From contig NC_051131.1 in the NCBI RefSeq assembly GCF_014839805.1, positions 7,366,913-7,430,912 on the forward strand: 64,000 nucleotides of DNA. The letters are read 5' to 3'. The translations under genes and the position numbers were made by a program. Below, in pieces: positions 1 through 10,705 of this stretch. Source of the DNA: Manduca sexta (taxonomy: Eukaryota > Arthropoda > Insecta > Lepidoptera > Sphingidae). Below the pieces are notes generated by a model, which saw only the letters and a program-made list of their open reading frames with translations, did no database searches and was not told the origin of the DNA. Numbering within the stretch: the first letter of the stretch is position 1; the number at the start of each line of letters is the position of its first letter.

Positions 1-1757
1 TCAAAACATTGGGATTGATGCTTAAAATGGCCTTTAGCAACTCAGGGCGTAGGCTGTTGTTGGGGTGGTGGACTGACTGCATTTGGTATACTATCATCTT
101 TCAGGTCTCTGAAAATGTCACAATAAGATTCACAACTTTTAAAAATTATATATGCACATTACCATTTGCAACATATTATAATGACCATTCTTAACATAAT
201 AGTGTAAGACTAAAATATTTTCTCAATATTTATCCTACACTCTTGTTTCCTATTTTGTTAACACAGATATTAACTAGTTTGTTGGATAATTTGTCTATAC
301 AACTATTTATTCTACAAAGAGTGAAGATAGATATGGCTAATTGAGTCCATGCTGCACACCATTAATTAGCCATGCAGTTTTGAAATTAAAAAATGTTTTT
401 TATATATAACTGAATAATTACCACCATAAAAGACAGTGCCACCTTCCAGAATATAGAATTAAAAAGGCTCTATGTGGCACTGCCCTTCCCATTCTGAGAT
501 ATAAATTATATCTCTTTAAATGCTAAATAATTAAACTGGGTACAATTAACAATGTCTTTCAAACTGGAACATACCAATGCATACTACTGCACTGTGGAGG
601 ATATAGAAATGAATGCAATCTATTTATTTCATGAACCCTTGAAAATGGTACACCTATCACATAATATATTACTTTTCTTATGCAGGTTTGACTTCAACTC
701 TAAACATAACACCTAAAATTAGTTCTCTGAAAAAATAAACCAGGTAATGTAACAATGCAATGATTTCTTACATATTCCGGACAGATGTTTGCATAAGAGA
801 ATCAAGCAGCTGTGAGACTAAATCCTTGTCACGAGTTGCCAGTAACTTTGCTGCTTCCTCAGCCACTAGGGGATGAAACAGTTGTGACTTGTTGTTAAGT
901 GTTGATGGTAATGGTGTTGGGAGTGGTAACACCGGTAATACTGAAAGAGAACAATACTTATGGTTAATCAGTGAACAGTCTCCAAGTTGAAGTTAAGGTA
1001 AATTTAACTACTATGATTTCTAAAGGTAATTATATATAATTATACAGTAAAGACCAAACAGCATTCATGATTAACAATTTATCAAATAGTTTTATAATAC
1101 ATACTTGAATCTTGTCATCTAATATTTAAGGTTATATTTCTCATTTTTATATTTTCAATAAGACTTTACAAGTTATTTTCAGTTACAATATAATTTTAAT
1201 TCCAAACAAACAAAATACAATAAGGCCAAAAACATAACCTCTGTCAGTCAACTGTTGCAAAACTCATGAGAAAATGTAAATCCAAAGTTAAAGAAGTTTT
1301 ATATGATTTTATGTTTCACCAAAATACAGCAACTGTCTTATTATTTTATTCACCTAAATCTTATGTACACTGAAATGTGATACCTACTAATTTCCACCAT
1401 GATATGACATTAAAATTATTGAGAAATCATATTATATACATACATACATATTCATAAATATATTTGTTTTCTAAAAAAATTATAGGAATAATAAGATAAT
1501 GAAAAACATAAAACATAATATAAAAGTAAGTAGATATATCTATAATTTCAATACACATATAAATATTTTAACTATGTGTACAAACAAAACATAGTAATAT
1601 GCGTGATATAATTGTTTTGAACATAATTCTAAAGTATTGTGCAGCGTTACTGGCGATACGCACACAAGTAGAATGTTGATAGCTACTTACGGTCTGTTAG
1701 GCTGGCTACTCCTGCTAATGTTGTAATGGGAACACTTGGAATATCCCTCTCGTTCAT
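1..1757 (-). CDS. Nipped-B: Nipped-B / NIPBL (SCC2) cohesin loader, N-terminal exons, partial
   Basis: Cohesin-loading HEAT-repeat protein; its extreme N terminus binds the partner MAU2/SCC4 in the nucleus. Three exons are seen on the minus strand. Exon 1 (1757 back to 1691) starts with the ATG and ends at a GTAAGT donor. Exon 2 (940 back to 772) follows a TTCTCTTTCAG acceptor and ends at GTAAGA. Exon 3 (108 back to the window edge) follows a TTTTCAG acceptor. Exons 1+2 give 78 codons plus 2 nt. Residues such as VPITTLAGVASLTDLL, LPLPTPLP and a helical AEEAAKLLATRDKDLVSQLL follow the start of vertebrate NIPBL closely. Exon 3 gives DLKDD and then, one frame over, PELLKAILSINPNV, matching the next NIPBL block. 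In the spliced frame a TGA appears at 42-44, so there is an apparent 1-nt indel, perhaps in the G run at 62-65. The rest of this very long gene lies left of the window. Identity is firm; the frameshift is probably a sequence error. Confidence 0.9.
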
Positions 1758-2427
1758 CTTGATACGAACTTTTTATTTTCTTAAGATCAGTAATACTCTC
1801 CTAGAAGTCAAAAGAAAGTTTGTGTCGCTGAACTGCAAAACACACCGTACAAAATTGTTTGCGTAGTCGCCGATTCCATTATCATTTTACTTTCCACTCA
1901 CGTAACACTTGGCACAATTGAAAACCCAGTTTGACATTCTAGGATTCATAATACCAAAAGCTTTTCACAAATATTTAACTAATAACAAAACCAAAGATTG
2001 TTGTGAAAATGGAGCAGCCGTCAATTTGATGCTTTGTTGTGAGTTGTGCATCAAAACGAAGGTCAGCGCATCTGTACGACACTCCCATCGATATAGAAGA
2101 AATGTAGATGGGACTTCAGACAATGAAATTCTGTGATAATTTACAGAAAATACTCACTGAAACATTATGATAGCTATTATTATTTTATCTTTCCAGGACA
2201 AATCAAACATAATCCCAACATTTAGATAATCAAGGAATTATGACTTAGTGTTGCCAATTAACTTAAAAAGTTCACCAGTGACGCTAGAAATATTACAAAG
2301 CACAAATCATAGACTAATTTCAACAAAATTTGAATAATCGGCGTATTTAGATATTTTATAACATAGAATATTTATACATTATAAAGTAAATTTAAGAAAC
2401 GTAATATGAATACGATTATCAGAATAT
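1758..2427. promoter_or_regulatory. Nipped-B upstream region, presumed promoter and 5' UTR
   Basis: This AT-rich DNA lies directly upstream of the Nipped-B ATG and should contain its 5' UTR and promoter. At 2086-2093 the minus strand reads TATCGATG, a 7/8 match to the DRE box TATCGATA used by many insect housekeeping promoters. No TATA box is obvious. A 75-codon plus-strand open frame at 1909-2136 shows no family features and I do not count it as a gene. The promoter role is inferred from position only. Confidence 0.35.
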
Positions 2428-2640
2428 GCTGGGCTTATACATCCGGAATGGTAAGCTGAATTCAGATGTTTCGTATTTCATAAAATTTGGCATGGTGAAT
2501 TTGTTCGGAGGAGAATGCAGAAACAATCTGAATTATAGTACCGTTTTGTAAAGTAAACTATTCTCTCTAGGATTCATTTCTTAGATAATTAATAACATAT
2601 CTGAATTCAGAATGCCATTCCGAATGTATAAGCTCGGCCT
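2428..2640. mobile_element. MITE-like inverted-repeat element, about 213 bp
   Basis: The left arm (about 2428-2472) reads GGGCTTATACATCCGGAATG followed by a GAATTCAG block. The right arm (about 2595-2640) is its near-perfect inverse, with the same GCTTATACAT, CGGAATGG and CTGAATTCAGAT blocks in reverse complement. The two arms of about 45 bp enclose about 120 bp of AT-rich DNA without an open frame. This is the structure of a short non-autonomous DNA transposon. The exact ends and the target duplication (perhaps TA) are uncertain. Confidence 0.7.
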
Positions 2641-2875
2641 ATACTGTAATGGTGTTTCAGAACACCTTTGCGCTTTATCCTTCTTTCCGGGCGAAATAGC
2701 CTAATATTGTAAAGGTCAAGGGATTTTTTTGCTATTCTTAGGGGTTTCCGGCAAATTAGGATAAAATAGAATATGGAATTTAAGACGGCTGTTATAGTTA
2801 GGGATAAATATTTTTAGAGAAGATAATACTGACGTTTATTGACGTATATTCTTCATACCGTAAGTAATATACCTC
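2641..2875. other. Intergenic DNA between two inverted-repeat elements
   Basis: AT-rich sequence with no open frame, repeat or RNA that I can recognise. Confidence 0.4.
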
Positions 2876-2970
2876 CTCAGAACAAGAACAAGCATAGAAG
2901 TAACACTATGACATTTGAGTGTACTCTGTCTTTGACAGCAAGAAATTTAATTGTGTTGCGATCCCTTCTG

Positions 2971-3147
2971 GGGCCTTATTCTCTATCTCGCACGTTATTT
3001 TGACAGTGTGTAACAAGCACGTAACACAACGCATCATGTTTAGGACTATAGAAATTTGGCTTACAGAATACCATTCCACGCACATTTCTCGAAGATAACA
3101 TGACACGGCCGCGTTACGCGTTTACACTATCATACAGAATAAGGGCC
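2971..3147. mobile_element. 177-bp MITE with CTG target duplication, inside the TIR element
   Basis: The element starts GGGCCTTATTCTCTAT and ends with the inverse ATACAGAATAAGGGCC. It is flanked by CTG on both sides (2968-2970 and 3148-3150). Copy 2 of the host element has a single CTG and no insert at the matching place (21190-21192), so insertion and duplication are seen directly. A 3-bp duplication and GGG-starting TIRs fit the PIF/Harbinger style, but the site is CTG rather than TWA and I do not assign a superfamily firmly. Confidence 0.85.
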
Positions 3148-3162
3148 CTGACATCTTTTCGA

Positions 3163-3170
3163 TATCGATA
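3163..3170 (+). promoter_or_regulatory. TATCGATA (DRE-type) motif inside TIR element copy 1
   Basis: An exact palindromic TATCGATA, the consensus bound by DREF and BEAF-type factors in Drosophila. The same motif is present in copy 2 at 21205-21212, so it belongs to the transposon family. Function in this genome is inferred, not shown. Confidence 0.35.
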
Positions 3171-3895
3171 GATACTTTGTCTATCGGCTATAGTAAATTC
3201 ACAGACCTGCTAAAATAAACACTTTTCGGTCAGTCAACTACAAACCGTTGCAAATTGCTATTTTAGATAAAGGCTAAAAAAAAGATATCAATATCCTGAT
3301 TTGGTATTCAAGTACTAAAAGAAGTCTGGATATATAAAAGCACTCGTTAAGAAGCTGTTAAATTACAATAAACTATAAGTAGAACTACAGGCTTTCTCCG
3401 AGCTAAATTTTGTCCAATTTTCATTTGCTATTTACAGCAGTTTTATGCCTTCCGAAACGTCATTCAAACAAAAATGGTCAAGCATTTAGATTATTAAATT
3501 AAGAAAATGTTAGAAATGTCGGAAGGAATGGAAACCGCTGTAAGTAACAAACAAGAAATCGGCCGGAATTTCGTTTAGGAGAAAGCCAGTACGCCTTCTG
3601 TTCTTTTCTGACTTTCTTAGGGATTAAAAGATACCCAAGAGGTGTGATTTGACAGAAGCTACTAAAATGGGACAGTAAAATTAAAACACAGCGGTATCAT
3701 TCATGGCACATATGTTTGATAACTTATTTCAATGTTAATAAAACTTTGTCGAAATGCTTAGAGCAAACACGGTGCTGTTTTTTCCAATGCCAATTGGGAC
3801 GAGCTATGGCAACGATTAATTTTTGCCTCATAGCATCATCTGTGGGGAATCTGCAATGAAACACATTGTATGAAACACACTATGAAAATCAGATA

Positions 3896-3956
3896 GTTTC
3901 CTCGACCTCAGCCTTCGCGTACGGTTTCCAGGTGGCTTTTACCACTACACCACCGT
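3896..3956 (-). repeat. Possible tRNA-derived SINE head inside TIR element copy 1
   Basis: On the minus strand, GGTGGTGTAGTGGTAAAAGC resembles a pol III box A, and GAGGTCGAGGAAAC lies at about the right distance for a decayed box B. The same block is found in copy 2 at 21932-21992, so it was already inside the element before the copies separated. Box B fits poorly, so this could be chance. Confidence 0.35.
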
Positions 3957-4259
3957 GTATTGAAAGTAAAAGGCAATTTATGCAAAATAGTAAACTACAA
4001 TATACTAACATCTATGTTATCGATGAAATATACAGCGCAACACTATTGAACACGACTACGTAAATTGGAAAAATACTTAATAATGATTGTATCGAATGGC
4101 CAACAGCAGATTATAATATGACTACAGCATAATAAAGATTAATTAATAAGCAAATATATTAGGCTTTTTGTTTATTCACCGATGGAAGCTGATGACTTTT
4201 GTTTCATTTTCTTTACTAGAAGAATGTCATTTACACCCCACAATAACGCAGGCCATAGC

Positions 4260-4285
4260 TTTTTTTTTTTTTTTTTTTTTTTTTT
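4260..4285 (-). repeat. Poly(A) tail of the LINE (poly-T on plus strand)
   Basis: 26 uninterrupted T bases mark the 3' end of the minus-strand LINE and the left junction with the TIR element. Sequence just left of it (ending GGCCATAGCT) continues the TIR element as judged from copy 2. Confidence 0.8.
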
Positions 4286-4459
4286 ATGGCTACAAGCACT
4301 GTGTTGCTGTGCTACGCCAATGTCAATAAAGCTAGGGAAACATATTACAGGAAGGAAATTGGTTTCGGAATTAGGATTAAGTCAGGAAAGTTAGTCATGA
4401 TATAATATATTAATAATAATAATATTCGCCAATACAATATATTATTAAGTATATACAAA

Positions 4460-7400
4460 CTATATTTTTATGTTATTATGTACAATAAATGAGGAAATAG
4501 CTTTATAAATATTTACATTAAATAAGAGGAGGGAAGAAATACAACAAGGAAAAGGAACACCAAAGGAAATGAGTTGACTTATAAAATGAGCATTATCATA
4601 AAGCGGACAAGCGAAGAAGATATGATTGAGGTCACCCTCCTCTTCACCGCATTCACAAGTTCTACTAGCAATAATACCAAGTCTAGCCAGGTGAGCTGGC
4701 GAACACACATGACCCAAGCGCATTCTCATGATTATACTAGTACATCGCTTACCAAGTTTCAATTTACAAAACCATGGTTTCTCCGGTATACCCAATTGGA
4801 CTTTCGAATATATTTTTCCCTTTATCTGACTGCTTTCTTCCCAGCACTTTTCCCAGGAGTCCCTGAGAAAAGTGCTTGGAAGTGCAGCCAGATCGTTGCA
4901 ATAATTTATATAGGGATATATATCACCACTTGTGATCGCCTCATTAGCCAAACGGTCGGCTTTTACATTTCCTTTTATATTAACGTGACCAGGGACCCAA
5001 CATAAAACTACAGTTACGTTTTTGGAAAGGCATTCTACGAGCTTTTTTCTGATATTCAGTATCACAATTGAGTGAGATTTTGATTTGAAAGGAAATTTTT
5101 CAACGGCCTGAAGGGCACTATATGAATCTGAAAAATAACAGTTTTACTAAGTCTAGCAATAAGAATAAATTCTAACGCTTTATATATTCCATAACATTCC
5201 CTGTAAAGACTGAAGTTTCTGGAGGAAGCTTTATTTTTGTATAATGTTATACTGAGTATGGTAAACGCCCACGCCCGTATAATCTGACAAAGAGTGTTTT
5301 GATGCGTCAGTGAATATGTGGTGAGAATCAGGCCATTTAATGCTTACTAATTCATTAAACTGAGTATTAGTGTTAGGGGTGGTCTCTATCAACGCCAAAG
5401 AATAACATATCACCGGCGAAAGCAAAAGTGATTTAAACCCAACCATAAAAATTGGGAGAGAAACTGATCTATAAGTGGGCGCTTGAAAACTTATAAATTT
5501 ACGAAAACTTATAACTAAACAAGGAAGTGATTTTTCTTTCCACGATGAAGACGTTGCAATATATTGAGAAAGAGATTGAAGAATTGAAAAAGAGCGTGAT
5601 TAGAAAATTGCAAGGCTTTAAACAAAAATCTGTCTGACAAGTACTGTCTTCGCAATTTAAGAGGAGGTTCTACACACTCAAGTTCTAGGGCGTTAATTGG
5701 ACTGGATTTCATCGCACCAGCAATTATTCTAAGAGCCTTGTTCTGAATTAAATCAAGTTTTTTGAACGCTGCTGAATTAGCCGGTTCCAAGATAAATGTA
5801 CCATAGTCTAAAAGACTTCTAATTAATGCATTATATATAAGTCGTAAAGAAAACGGATGCGCCCCCCACCAAACACCTGTAAGACAACGTAAAATATTCA
5901 AGTTCCGTTCACATTTAGTAACTAAGTAATCACTATGTTGAGAACCTGTAAGTTTTGAGTCTAATAAAACACCAAGAAATTTCACTTCGGTCTTTACCGG
6001 AATCATAACATGTTTATATTTTACTTCTATTAAAGGACATTGGCGTTTTCTGGTAAACAAAACTAAACAGCTTTTAGAGGTTGAAAGATCTAATCCATTT
6101 AGAGTCATCCAGGACTCTAAATATCTCATAACTGATGACATAGAGGAACAAGAACTAGAAGTAATTTTTTCTGATGTATAAAGAAGGAGGTCATCTGCAT
6201 ATTGTAGGATTTTTACGGAACTTTTAAAGCTGATTCCAGGTCATATGTGTAAATATTGTATAGTAAGGGACTTAGCACTGACCCCTGGGGTAGACCCCTA
6301 CATACGGTTCTAGATAATTTGGTAGCATCATCTGGACAAATATGAATACATCGTTCTCTTATTAAATTTGTAATAAAATTAGATAGCATACCGGGGATGT
6401 TAAGATCATGCATTTTTTTGCTTAGAATGGAGGGAACGACATTGTCGTATGCTGATTTAATATCTAAAAATGTGGCAACCACTGATTTGCTCTCAGAAAA
6501 AGCTAGGCGGATATCGGACACAAAAATACTAATACTATCTATCGTGCTTTTGCCTTTTCGGAATCCATATTGGCTATCTGACAGAAGGCGGTTACCCTCG
6601 ATATACCATTCCAATCGGTTTTAACCATATGTTCAGCGAGTTTTAACAGTACGGAGGATAAAACTATTGGACGATAAGATGAGGCCTGGCACGCAATTTT
6701 ACCAGGTTTCAGAATAGGTAATACAATTTGTGATCGCCATGAGGCAGGTATGTTACCAGTTATCATAATAGAATTAACAATGTTTAAAAATAAAGTAATG
6801 CTGTTTCACTAAGATTACAAAAAAGAGTAGGGAATACCATCTTCACCTGGGGAAGAATCTTTGACGCTAGTTAAAACACCTTTGAGCTCTGATAGTGAAA
6901 ATGGGGAGTTTAAGTCATCATCTATTTTCAGGACTGCGGATGGACAAAGTTGTTGTGGAACAGTAGGAGGAGCCAAATGATCTAAAATATCTTCTGTTAG
7001 GGAAGGCGAGAGTGAACAGACGGAATTATCACTAAAAGCTGATCGAAATCTTCGAATATTTCGCCAAACCATAGATGGACGAGTATCTGGGGAAATAGAA
7101 TGACAAAATGATTTCCAACCTTCAGATTTTTCTTTTGAAATAAATTTTTCGTCTGTTTAGAAATCAGTATGTAGTAATCAAAATTATCGGAAGTCATGTT
7201 TTGACAGTAAGCCCTTTCGGCTTCTTTCCTTTTCTTTGCAGCTTCTGTACACTCTCGGTCCCACCATGGTGGAGAAGGAATTCTACTGTTCTTGGTGCTT
7301 TTAATGGGAAATATCTCATCCGCAACCTCCGTCATTACTTTAGCGAGAGCCACAGAACACACTGTTTCGTTATTATTTTCTATGTCAGGAAGATTTGAAA

Positions 7401-8145
7401 TTTTTTTATCAAGTCGTTTTTATATTCATTCCAATCTACATCTTTTAATATATATTTTAAACGTGGTGACCGCGAAACAGAAGGCTTTTGCTATGAGGAA
7501 AGCTAATCAGAATTGGTAGGTGATCGCTCCCATAAGAATAAGAGAGAGTTTCCCAAGTAAGAGAAGAAGCTAGGCTCGGTGAACTAATGGCTAAATCTAC
7601 GGCACTTTGACCTTCATCAGGGTTGGTACGGCGGGTAGGAGAACCTGAGTTTATAATACAAAGATTATGAGAATCGATAATATCAACAAGGTCTCTTCCA
7701 CAAGTTTTAGTTGTAGAACAACCCCATGACTCATGATGAGAATTAAAATCTCCTAACATTAAAAAATGGTTTGGGTAAAAATAGAAATAATGTTGTTTAT
7801 TTCTCTAAATATAGAAGGACACGGACGCGGGATATAAATAGATACAAAACAAATATTATTAACAATGGATGCTATTATGGAAAAATCATTATGGTGAGAT
7901 GGTAAGTCAAACTGGGAAAAAATTAAGGGACTTTTTGATGAGTATGGCAACACCGCCATACCCATCGGCTCTATCTTCCTGAGACAGGAATAACCAGGAA
8001 TTTTAAAACAAAATTCCGGTTTTAACCACGTCTCACATAGAGCTATAACACAAGGGTTAAATTTGTTAATAAGATAAATTAAATCAGATTTGTTCTTCAC
8101 TACGCTTCTGCAGTTCCATTGTAGTACTTTGCCTAAGTGAGCCAT
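4460..8145 (-). pseudogene. LINE ORF2: endonuclease, reverse transcriptase, RNase H (frameshifted)
   Basis: The frame starts near 8145 with LQWNCRSV and ALCETWL, the APE endonuclease opening. LGDFNSHHESWG (about 7750) and GSDHLPI (about 7480) are the later catalytic motifs. A linker with WWDREC (about 7260) follows. The reverse transcriptase shows PILKPGK and SYRPI (6539-6766), FLDIKSAYDNV and GLPQGSVLSPLLYNIY (6213-6614), then YADDLLLY near 6200-6175, one frame over. RNase H shows FTDAS (about 5320) and VLCWVPGHVNIKGNVKADRLANEA (4900-5010). The tail has a CECGEEEGDLNHIFFAC zinc-like motif (about 4650). At least five frame changes split the ORF, although the RT aspartates are intact. The shadow plus-strand frames here are not genes. 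Confidence 0.85.
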
Positions 8146-8489
8146 TGTTAAATATGTCAGTTATTATTTTCAATAAAGGGGCAACGTTGGACGGTAAAAT
8201 TGTTTGTGACAGTGATGAAACTAAAGCTATAATAATATCAGCCACCGATTGTGGTTCTGGCAGGGTACCAGTTTTAGGAAGTGCACACCCATCAGCATAA
8301 GTGGGAGAGTTGAAATCACCCACAAGAGCTTGGTGGGCTGCACGATCATAACCTTGTATCGATTTAGGCGGAGAACGGGGCTTCAGAAAAACAGTTTTTT
8401 TTATAAGAGTTACTGTGCAATGGTTGAGTGGCTGGAGTTTTGATATCTTGGCTGTTGGCTACAAAAGAAGATGGGGGTGTAAACTTTAA

Positions 8490-9219
8490 TGTGTCAGCAT
8501 ATGATTTTGTCACCGGGAGGATGTATCTTTGATGCTTCTGAGTATGAAACGCAATTTTGGGCCATATACTTTTTTATATTTGTCTCGCCTACTGGCTTCT
8601 GGACAAACCTTGCTAATTGCAATATGGGGGCACGCCCACAAAAGACAACAATAACTATTATCTTGGTCGCAATCACAAGATGTACCAGTATGCCCTTGCC
8701 ACATTTATAGCACCTTGGTTTAGATCTGCATGTATCTTTAGTGTGTCCATACCCGGCAACAATTGTAGCATTGAATTGACGGATAAATGTATAGTTCTAC
8801 TTTGAGGGAATTAAAACACATAAATACTCTTGTGGGAAGGACCTGACCATCTAAAGTAAGCACTATAGTCTGGGATGGTTTCCAAGTAGCAGAGCCATCC
8901 ACTATTGTTTTAAAATTTAAGCGTCTTACTTTTATTATGTCACCACAACCTAATGGAACCCTAATATTTTCTTTTATTTCTTCTACAGACATGTACACCC
9001 GGTACACCTCTTACGAGCCCCATCCTGGTAACATTAAAAGATGGAATAAAAGCTTCATAACCTTTTTCCAATAAGGCATGATGTTTTAAGAAAGAATTTG
9101 CAGCTGAGTGACTTGTGAATGCCATTGAAATTTTGTTGCGACCGATACGCTTCAAACTGCCTTGTACTATGTTTGGCACCTGGTTTTTATACAAAAATCT
9201 GCCAAAGCATATTGGATGC
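8490..9219 (-). pseudogene. LINE ORF1 (Gag-like) 3' part with zinc knuckles, frameshifted
   Basis: Minus-strand pieces from 9194 to 8494 read as a nucleic-acid-binding ORF1. A domain with VPLGCGDIIKVRRLNFK lies at about 8900-8950. It is followed by CCHC knuckles (CYNC, GHTKDTC, CYKCGKG, GHTGTSC; about 8640-8770) split over three frames. The Copia insertion at 9219/9220 separates this part from the ORF1 start at 13308-13757. ORF1 proteins of this kind coat LINE RNA. It is broken and presumably non-functional. Confidence 0.75.
9215..9219 (+). repeat. Copia target-site duplication, left copy (GATGC)
   Basis: GATGC directly precedes the 5' LTR and is repeated directly after the 3' LTR at 13308-13312. 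A 5-bp duplication is the standard product of Copia integrase. Confidence 0.9.
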
Positions 9220-9396
9220 TGTTGGAGATTGTAACCTTCGTCGTGACTTATTATTTTTTATATGTTCTATTTTTAGAACTAATTGTATTTTGTTTGCCAT
9301 AGTTACTTCTCTTTAGTCCGAAATAAACACTCATGTCAATAACATCTTTTTACTAACTTTATTTAATTACTAAGAACATATACCATATTTACAACA
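9220..9396 (+). repeat. Copia 5' LTR
   Basis: 177 bp, TGTTGGAGATT to TTTACAACA, identical by eye to the 3' LTR. It contains an AATAAA (in CCGAAATAAACAC) that can serve as the RNA 3'-end signal, and should hold the promoter. Confidence 0.93.
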
Positions 9397-9412
9397 CGTT
9401 ATCAGCACGAAC
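9397..9412 (+). other. Candidate primer-binding site of the Copia element
   Basis: CGTTATCAGCACGAAC directly follows the 5' LTR, the position where a tRNA fragment primes minus-strand synthesis. The reverse complement begins like an internal tRNA stretch (CGTGCTG), in line with Copia elements that use an internal initiator-tRNA fragment. The tRNA is not identified with certainty. Confidence 0.45.
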
Positions 9413-9502
9413 GCTTAGTTCTTAGTTTTTTTTTTTACGTTATTTGGTAAAATAAAGTTGAATATATTTTTTGTGTGACTAGGAAATAGTAATAGTCTGA
9501 AA

Positions 9503-10705
9503 ATGTCACATGAATCTGGAGATGTTTCGAGTGTGAAAAATTCCCCTGCGTCGATCACATCTTTTCCATTTCCTTGTTTGAGGATAAAAGATGGATATCC
9601 AACTTGGAAGTTCAAGATGCGAAATTACCTTATCCATGAGGATTTATGGGAAACAATTAGTGGATACCGAGATGGAGACACAACCCCTGCCTCTACAAAG
9701 GTACGCAAAGACGCAAAGGCATTAGCAAAGATATGCTTATCAGTAGAAGGTGCAGCGATAACCCATATAAGATGTGCGAAAACTGCATCTGAGGCATGGA
9801 CTTGTTTGCAAAAAGCCTTTGACGATAAGGGAATAGGACGAAGATTATTTTTGGAGCGTAGACTGTACAGGTTGAGTCTATCAGAGTTCCAAAATATTGA
9901 ACTATATATTAACGCAGTTATGTCAACCGCACAGGATCTTGCGGATATTGATGTAGTCATAGAGGACAAGTCTATTGCTGCAATACTTTTGGGAGGTCTA
10001 ACTCCAAGGTATGAACCTCTCATTATGGCTTTAGAAAATTGCAATGTAGACGTGACTACAGAGTTGGTGAAAACAAAACTGCTTAATGAAATGTCCAAAG
10101 ATGTGGCTACGTCATTAGACTCTGTTTTTCATGCGAAGAAGAAGCCTAAGTCAATGAAGAAGAATATAGTTTGTTATGAGTGCAAGACACCTGGACATAA
10201 GAGACCAGACTGTCCACTGAGAAATAAGAAGGAGAAAGGCAATGCGGTAAATACCAATGATACGATATTTACAAGTCTTAATACTTCTGGAAACCCAAGA
10301 AAGGACATAATTTATGTAGATTCAGGTTGTACTAGACACATGACTTCTAGACGGGACTGGTTTCAGAATATCTCGATACAGAATCAAGGTACTGTTACTG
10401 TCGCAAATGGAGAACAGATTAAGTGCTGCGGAATTGGAAATATTTCAATAAACACGCCCGAGAACGTGGTCAACAATATTAGTGATGTTGCTTATATACC
10501 AGATTTGAAAGCTAGTTTGTTATCTGTATATAAAACTGTTGAAAAGGGTTTTATTTGTGTTTTTGATAAAAATGGATGTAACTTTTATAAATCTGATACT
10601 TTTAATTTTACAGGTGAATCTGTTGCTCATGCCTCGCCCTGTGGTGGACTGTACGTTTTAGATGGTACTGTAAATGTTTCCGAGAATGTGGCGGATAATT
10701 TTTGA
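9503..10705 (+). CDS. Copia Gag-protease (400 aa open frame, then frameshift)
   Basis: The frame begins about 107 bp after the 5' LTR with MSHESGDVSSVKNSP. Residues 30-200 form the Copia Gag (UBN2-type) domain with YPTWKFKMRNYL, LQKAFDDKG and LLGGLTPRYEPL. A CCHC zinc knuckle CYECKTPGHKRPDC follows at about residue 218. The retroviral-type aspartic protease has its active site at DSGCTRHM, about residues 274-281. The frame ends at a TGA (10703-10705), after which the integrase zinc region resumes in another frame. Gag packages the element RNA; the protease would cut the polyprotein. This part alone still reads open and could be translated. Confidence 0.88.
   Translation: MSHESGDVSSVKNSPASITSFPFPCLRIKDGYPTWKFKMRNYLIHEDLWETISGYRDGDTTPASTKVRKDAKALAKICLSVEGAAITHIRCAKTASEAWTCLQKAFDDKGIGRRLFLERRLYRLSLSEFQNIELYINAVMSTAQDLADIDVVIEDKSIAAILLGGLTPRYEPLIMALENCNVDVTTELVKTKLLNEMSKDVATSLDSVFHAKKKPKSMKKNIVCYECKTPGHKRPDCPLRNKKEKGNAVNTNDTIFTSLNTSGNPRKDIIYVDSGCTRHMTSRRDWFQNISIQNQGTVTVANGEQIKCCGIGNISINTPENVVNNISDVAYIPDLKASLLSVYKTVEKGFICVFDKNGCNFYKSDTFNFTGESVAHASPCGGLYVLDGTVNVSENVADNF

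Noticed and set aside
768..1757. A complete 79-residue two-exon protein ending in SVRNM
   Set aside because: The peptide is the NIPBL N terminus; the apparent stop lies just past a GTAAGA donor at 772/771 and the next conserved block is found at 1-108.
3866..4063. 65-codon frame conserved in two places (also 21902-22099), at first sight a conserved small gene
   Set aside because: Both lie at the same place in two copies of one transposon; the DNA around them is equally conserved, and a tRNA-like block on the other strand explains part of it.
4574..5005. 143-codon plus-strand frame
   Set aside because: Antisense shadow of the LINE RNase H region.
9625..10098. 157-codon minus-strand frame
   Set aside because: Antisense shadow of Copia Gag.
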